A stretch of 64,000 nt of DNA. Origin: Verrucomicrobiota bacterium (GTDB lineage: Bacteria > Verrucomicrobiota > Verrucomicrobiia > Limisphaerales > PALSA-1396). Positions 60,186 through 64,000 of the stretch are shown piece by piece; the first letter of the stretch is position 1, and each line of letters begins with the position of its first letter. The notes under the pieces were generated by a model. That model saw only the letters and a list, made by a program, of their open reading frames with translations. It ran no database searches and was not told the origin of the DNA. A program made the translations under genes and the position numbers. Where the stretch lies: NCBI GenBank assembly GCA_016200005.1, contig JACQFP010000020.1, forward strand, positions 114,280-178,279, in the 5' to 3' direction.

Positions 60186-61214
60186 TCAAAATCCTTTTCC
60201 GACGGTGCCGGTCTTGATGCGGCTGAGATAGTGGTTGGCCATGATGTAGAGCGTCGAACCGTCATCGCCCCAGGCGCAGTTGCCGGTCGGCTGGCCGGTG
60301 TCGATGGTGCCAAGATGTTTGCCCTCGGGTGTGAAAACAAATACGCCGCCGGGCCCGGTGGCAAACAGATTGCCCTTCTTGTCCAGTTTCATTCCATCGG
60401 GAAGTCCATTGCCTTTTTTGACCTTGTCCGTGGCATTGAAGAAAACCCTGCCGTTGGCGATCGTGCCGTCCGGTCTCACATCGTAAGCCATCCAGATCGC
60501 CAGCTTCGGATCGGACACTGCGACATACAACGTTTTCTCGTCCGGCGAGAAGGCAATACCGTTTGGATAAGTCAGTTCGCCGGTCAACAAAGTGAGTTTG
60601 CCGCGTTTGGTGAGGCGATAGACGCCATTGTAGGGAAGTTCCTTCTTGGGATCTTTGTCCGCTTTTTCAAGACCATAAGGCGGATCGGTGAAGTAAAGAT
60701 CCCCGTTGGATTTATAAACCAGATCGTTTGGGCTGTTTAATCGTTTACCGAGATACTTGTCGGCCAACGTCGTCTTGGTGCGATTTTTTTCCAGGCGGGC
60801 CACGCGCCGGTCGCCGTGCTCGCACAAGACCAACCGGCCCTTGGAATCCACTGTCAGCCCGTTCGAGCCGGGCTCGCCACCGCGCGGCGTGCTGCCGGTG
60901 TAACCGCTCGGCTTCAGCAACTCGCTGATGCCTTCGCCCTCTCTCCACTTGAAAACGGTATTTTGTGGCACGTCGGAAAAAACCAGATAGCCGCCCTCGC
61001 GAATCCAGACCGGGCCTTCCGACCAGACGAAACCTTCGGCGAGCTTTTCCAGTTTGGCGTCCGGCGGCACCAGTTTGTCGAAGGCCGGATCCAGGCGATC
61101 AATTTTTCCGAATGTGGGATAATTTGTTTTTTCGGCTGCCGCTTTCGTCACACAAGAGACGAGCACGGCAGTTGAAATCACCAGCGCGAACGAGGCGAAA
61201 GATTGGTTATTCAT
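60186..61214 (-). CDS. SMP-30/gluconolactonase-family protein
   Basis: The ATG at 61214 (MNNQSFASFALVISTAVLVS) starts a signal peptide with a possible lipobox (LVSC). The 342-residue protein has EGFVWSEGPVWIREGGYLVFSDV, GSNGLTVDSKGRLVLCEHGDRRV, LNSPNDLVYKSNGDLYFTDPPYGL and YPNGIAFSPDEKTLYVAVSD: the calcium- or zinc-binding propeller of SMP-30 lactonases. It likely hydrolyses a sugar lactone in the periplasm. The frame to 61508 extends through a terminator and is not real. Confidence 0.9.
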   Translation of the reverse strand: MNNQSFASFALVISTAVLVSCVTKAAAEKTNYPTFGKIDRLDPAFDKLVPPDAKLEKLAEGFVWSEGPVWIREGGYLVFSDVPQNTVFKWREGEGISELLKPSGYTGSTPRGGEPGSNGLTVDSKGRLVLCEHGDRRVARLEKNRTKTTLADKYLGKRLNSPNDLVYKSNGDLYFTDPPYGLEKADKDPKKELPYNGVYRLTKRGKLTLLTGELTYPNGIAFSPDEKTLYVAVSDPKLAIWMAYDVRPDGTIANGRVFFNATDKVKKGNGLPDGMKLDKKGNLFATGPGGVFVFTPEGKHLGTIDTGQPTGNCAWGDDGSTLYIMANHYLSRIKTGTVGKGF

Positions 61215-61360
61215 ATTAACCTTTGGATTTCCTATAGAATTCAGGGCGGCGCTCAAAGGGTCAAGGCAAAAGCCTCGTGAAATGGAGAGGGCTGGGAAAA
61301 TCTTCGCAGACCGCCACGAAGTTGGGGGATGACAAAACAGTGGCTCGAACAGGGCCGTTG

Positions 61361-61411
61361 ACAAAAATGTAGCGCGGCTTCCCCCTCCGTGCCGGAAACC
61401 TGCGCTACATT
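61361..61411 (-). terminator. hairpin followed by T-run after the URO-D gene
   Basis: The perfect outer stem AATGTAGCGC/GCGCTACATT (61366-61375 and 61402-61411) with an inner partial stem lies 8 bases after the URO-D family stop. On the minus strand it is followed by TTTTTG, as in a rho-independent terminator. Confidence 0.6.
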
Positions 61412-61419
61412 CGCGCCGC

Positions 61420-62640
61420 TCACCGCACCGCGTCGAACATGGCAGCGACGTTCGCCGCCGGCACATCGGCCATGATGTTGTGGACCTGCTGGAAAACGTA
61501 ACCACCACCGGGACTCCAGATTTTCATTTGTTCGCGAACGTGGGCGAAAACCTCCTGAGGCGAACCTTTGATCAAGACGTCGCGTGTGTCGCAGCCGCCG
61601 CCCCAAAAGGTGAGTCGGCCGCCGAAGTCCTTCTTCAAACCCGCCGCATTCATGCCGCGACAAGTAATCTGCACGGGGTTGATCGCATCGAGTCCGGCGT
61701 CGATGAGGTCGGGCAAAAGTTCGCGCACCCCGCCGCAGCAGTGCAGCATCACCTTCACCGGCGCGAGCTCCCGGGCGCGCTGCCAGAGTAGTTGCTGACG
61801 CGGTTTGAAGAATTCGCGATACATCGCCGTGGACATCTGCGGGCCGGTTTGCATCCCCAGGTCGTCACCAAAAAGAATCACGTCGATGTAGCTCCCGACG
61901 GCGCCGAGGAAACGTTCCAGATTCCGCAGGTGAATCTCCGTAAGCCGGTCAAGAAATTGATGCGCGCGAACGGGGTCGCCCGCCAGCAGCATGAAAAAAT
62001 TGTCGTTGCGGTAAAGGTATTGGCCGATTTCAAGCAGATTGCCACCGAACAAACCCAGAATCGCGCGGTCAGTTTGCTGTCGCAGTTTTCGCGCGCCTTC
62101 GGCAAGCAACTTTAAGCCGTCTTCGCCGTCCGCCAGCGGGCCGGGCGGACTCGGGAACGCCGTCCACATGCACTCTTCAAACGCGTCTTCGATGTTCTCC
62201 AGGTCGTCCCGCTCCGCAAACGGAAAGTGTGCCTGCTCAAAATACCAGACCCCGTCCGGCATGCGCGCGATGATGCGACCGGTTTTGGAACGCATCACCC
62301 ACTCGCCGTCGTGGCGTTCCGGTCGCGCCCAACACGGCATCTGGCAGGGCGTGCCGTCGGGCAGGACCCAATCGACCCAATGTTTGTCCTCGAGACAAAA
62401 CGCGCGGCCGAGCTCGATGGTGTCCACCCCAAAATGTGCGAGCACATCTTCATCGACAATGGCAAGCTGTTGCACCGGGTCGTAAACGCGGATGATTTTT
62501 TCCGGCAGGCCGAGTTGTTGACGGAGCCGCGCGTAGGCGATCGCGCTGATGCCGGATGAACGGTGACCGGCGAAATCGATGGGCACGCGGTCCGGTTCGC
62601 GGTGGTTCAACGTGGCCAGGACTCGTTCGCGTGAGGTCAT
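61420..62640 (-). CDS. uroporphyrinogen decarboxylase (URO-D) family protein, MtaA-like
   Basis: The 406-residue protein has LNHREPDRVPIDF near the N-terminus and a TIM-barrel with LFGDDLGMQTGPQMS, FKPRQQLLW, VMLHCCGGVRELLPDLIDAGLDAINPVQ and LTFWGGGCDTRDVL. These HCG and GGGCDT elements place it with the methyltransferase-like (MtaA/CmuA) branch, not with HemE. It probably transfers methyl groups from a methylated substrate to a cobalamin carrier; the partners are not adjacent. Confidence 0.88.
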   Translation of the reverse strand: MTSRERVLATLNHREPDRVPIDFAGHRSSGISAIAYARLRQQLGLPEKIIRVYDPVQQLAIVDEDVLAHFGVDTIELGRAFCLEDKHWVDWVLPDGTPCQMPCWARPERHDGEWVMRSKTGRIIARMPDGVWYFEQAHFPFAERDDLENIEDAFEECMWTAFPSPPGPLADGEDGLKLLAEGARKLRQQTDRAILGLFGGNLLEIGQYLYRNDNFFMLLAGDPVRAHQFLDRLTEIHLRNLERFLGAVGSYIDVILFGDDLGMQTGPQMSTAMYREFFKPRQQLLWQRARELAPVKVMLHCCGGVRELLPDLIDAGLDAINPVQITCRGMNAAGLKKDFGGRLTFWGGGCDTRDVLIKGSPQEVFAHVREQMKIWSPGGGYVFQQVHNIMADVPAANVAAMFDAVR

Positions 62641-62995
62641 TTGAAAATGTCCAACTTTTCGGATTGGCTTTGATTAAATGTTGCTACGCCGATTGTGCCA
62701 GATTGAATAGTGGTTACGCGGGATTCCCGCTCCTCCGTTTTTGTCAAAGAATCGACTTTTTTTGAAAACATTGGTTGGAAGTTATAATAGCTCTCCATGT
62801 TTTGCCAGCAGGCAGAACGGGAGGGATTGCAGTTGAGCTTCCGCTTGTTCCTCGAGCCGCCTGGCTCACGGTGCTCTCTCGTTCATGCGGGGATTTTGAA
62901 GAATGCGAATGACCATGCTGCCTTCGCTGTTGTTGGTGAGAAGATTCCCATCCCATCTTGCTTCCGTGCGATTTTTCCGCAAGACTCGCCGTCTT
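62641..62995. other. leader region upstream of ilvD
   Basis: This 355-base gap contains the promoter candidate at 62762-62788 and a roughly 205-base leader. From 62903 a frame in phase with ilvD opens (MRMTMLPSLLLVRRFPSHL), with clustered Leu and Val codons, but it is not separated from ilvD by a stop, so a leader peptide is not established. Confidence 0.4.
62762..62788 (+). promoter_or_regulatory. candidate sigma-70 promoter for ilvD
   Basis: TTGAAA (62762-62767) and TATAAT (62783-62788), a perfect -10 box, are separated by 15 bases, slightly short of 17. No other strong pair is seen in the leader. Confidence 0.35.
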
Positions 62996-64000
62996 ATGAA
63001 AAAGAATTCTTTGCGTCCTTATTCGAGCATCCTGGTGGATGGACCGGACCGCGCGCCCAGCCGCGCCATGCTTTATCCTGTCGGCTTCAAGCCGGAGGAT
63101 TTTTCCAAACCCATCATCGGCATCGCGTCCACCTGGAGCAACGTCACGCCGTGTAACATGCACATTGATAAACTCGCCCTCGAATGCGAGGGCGGTGCGA
63201 ATGAAGCCGGCGGCAAAGCCATCGTCTTTAACACCATCACCGTGTCTGATGGCATCTCGATGGGCACGGAAGGAATGAAATACTCGCTCGTCTCGCGCGA
63301 AGTCATCGCCGATTCCATCGAAACCGTCGTGGGCGCGGAAGGCATGGACGGCTTCGTCGCCATCGGCGGTTGTGACAAAAACATGCCCGGCGCCATGATG
63401 GCCATTGCCCGGCTCAATCGTCCCGCCGTGTTTGTCTATGGCGGAACGATTCTTCCCGGTTGCCTTACGTCGGACAACAATCGCAAAGTGGACGTCGTCT
63501 CCGTCTTCGAAGCCGTCGGCCAGCACGCTGCTGGAAATATCAGCGACCAACAACTACAGGCCGTCGAGCAATGCGCCATTCCCGGCCCGGGTTCGTGCGG
63601 CGGCATGTACACGGCGAACACCATGGCCAGCGCGATTGAAGCGCTCGGGATGAGCCTGCCCAACAGCTCCGCGCAAAACGCCATCTCGCCCGCCAAGAAA
63701 GACGATTGCCGTCGCGCCGGCGCGTGCGTCCTCGAGATGCTCAAGACCGGATTGCGCCCGCTCGATATTCTAACGAAGAAAGCCTTCGAGAACGCCATCA
63801 CCGTCGTGATCGCGCTGAGCGGTTCGACCAACGCCGTGTTGCACCTGCTCGCCATCGCGCACGCCGCGAAAGTGAAGCTCGCGCTCGACGACTTCACGCG
63901 CATCGGCAAACGCGTGCCCGTGCTCGCCGACCTCAAGCCCAGCGGCAAACATCTCATGTCCGAACTCGTCGCCATCGGCGGCATCCGTCCGCTCATGAAG
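62996..64000 (+). CDS. ilvD: dihydroxy-acid dehydratase IlvD (3' partial)
   Basis: The frame starts with ATG 62996 and is open to the window end (335 codons of about 560). It begins LRPYSSILVDGPDRAPSRAM, and contains PCNMHIDKLA, IGGCDKNMPGAMMA and PGPGSCGGMYTANTMA, whose cysteines ligate the iron-sulfur cluster. The enzyme makes the 2-keto acid precursors of valine, leucine and isoleucine. In-frame ATGs at 62903-62915 would add an unconserved 27-31 residues; the chosen start fits the family. Confidence 0.95.
   Translation, partial: MKKNSLRPYSSILVDGPDRAPSRAMLYPVGFKPEDFSKPIIGIASTWSNVTPCNMHIDKLALECEGGANEAGGKAIVFNTITVSDGISMGTEGMKYSLVSREVIADSIETVVGAEGMDGFVAIGGCDKNMPGAMMAIARLNRPAVFVYGGTILPGCLTSDNNRKVDVVSVFEAVGQHAAGNISDQQLQAVEQCAIPGPGSCGGMYTANTMASAIEALGMSLPNSSAQNAISPAKKDDCRRAGACVLEMLKTGLRPLDILTKKAFENAITVVIALSGSTNAVLHLLAIAHAAKVKLALDDFTRIGKRVPVLADLKPSGKHLMSELVAIGGIRPLMK

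Noticed and set aside
61215..61508. N-terminal extension of the SMP-30 gene
   Set aside because: It crosses a terminator-like hairpin and reads as non-protein sequence; the signal peptide begins at 61214.

Overview
This 64 kb window looks like a chromosome fragment of a Verrucomicrobiota bacterium, most likely of the Pedosphaera/Limisphaerales type. That placement is inferred from gene style, not from a marker gene. The signs are moderately high GC, many secreted PQQ-like beta-propeller proteins, Tat-exported Gfo/Idh/MocA oxidoreductases, a sialate O-acetylesterase, a pseudopilin with an [16 protein letters not shown] start, an ECF sigma factor beside a WD40 Ser/Thr kinase, and many dispersed palindromic repeats between genes.

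Layout. 0-13 kb is a stress and signalling block: Hsp20 (5' cut), response regulators, a five-PAS plus GAF histidine kinase overlapping its NarL-type regulator, a DUF2934 protein, a PocR-AraC regulator, an FAD monooxygenase, and envelope-stress membrane proteins (PGPGW, then a YqjD/YqjE/YqjK-like trio). 13-15.5 kb has DUF488, a serine hydrolase and a frameshifted lipoprotein gene. 14.9-21.2 kb is an accessory region of type I restriction debris: a one-TRD HsdS, two detached HsdS tails, an HsdM stub, a PIN toxin-antitoxin pair, and an OLD-family ATPase/nuclease.

21.4-28.4 kb is housekeeping: an esterase, a YycJ-type MBL hydrolase, rpoN, def, a PfkB kinase, parB and DUF309. 28.5-33.1 kb carries three PQQ-like propeller genes. 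33.1-36.7 kb is a small defence-like island: a SIR2-domain protein, an XRE regulator with a possible nuclease partner, and a BsuBI/PstI restriction-enzyme domain lacking its methyltransferase. 36.7-49.6 kb encodes mostly secreted proteins (parallel beta-helix, beta-propellers, subtilase), the giant WD40 kinase and an ECF sigma factor. 50.2-62.6 kb continues with a membrane PAS sensor, Gfo/Idh/MocA, tRNA-Met, a sialate esterase, LptF/G, a cupin, a lysoplasmalogenase, a pseudopilin, a PQQ propeller, an SMP-30 protein and a URO-D family protein. The window ends inside ilvD.

The most unusual structures are two. First, a locus around 52.49-53.01 kb has an intact tRNA-Met flanked by two partial tRNA copies whose anticodon arm is replaced by a palindrome, with a GIY-YIG nuclease pseudogene between the tRNA and the downstream copy. 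Second, at 14.9-18.1 kb unrelated genes are separated by short HsdS C-terminal tails, each ending in a Shine-Dalgarno-like AAAGGAGAA and overlapping its neighbours by ATGA-type junctions. Both show signs of decay, so function is uncertain.
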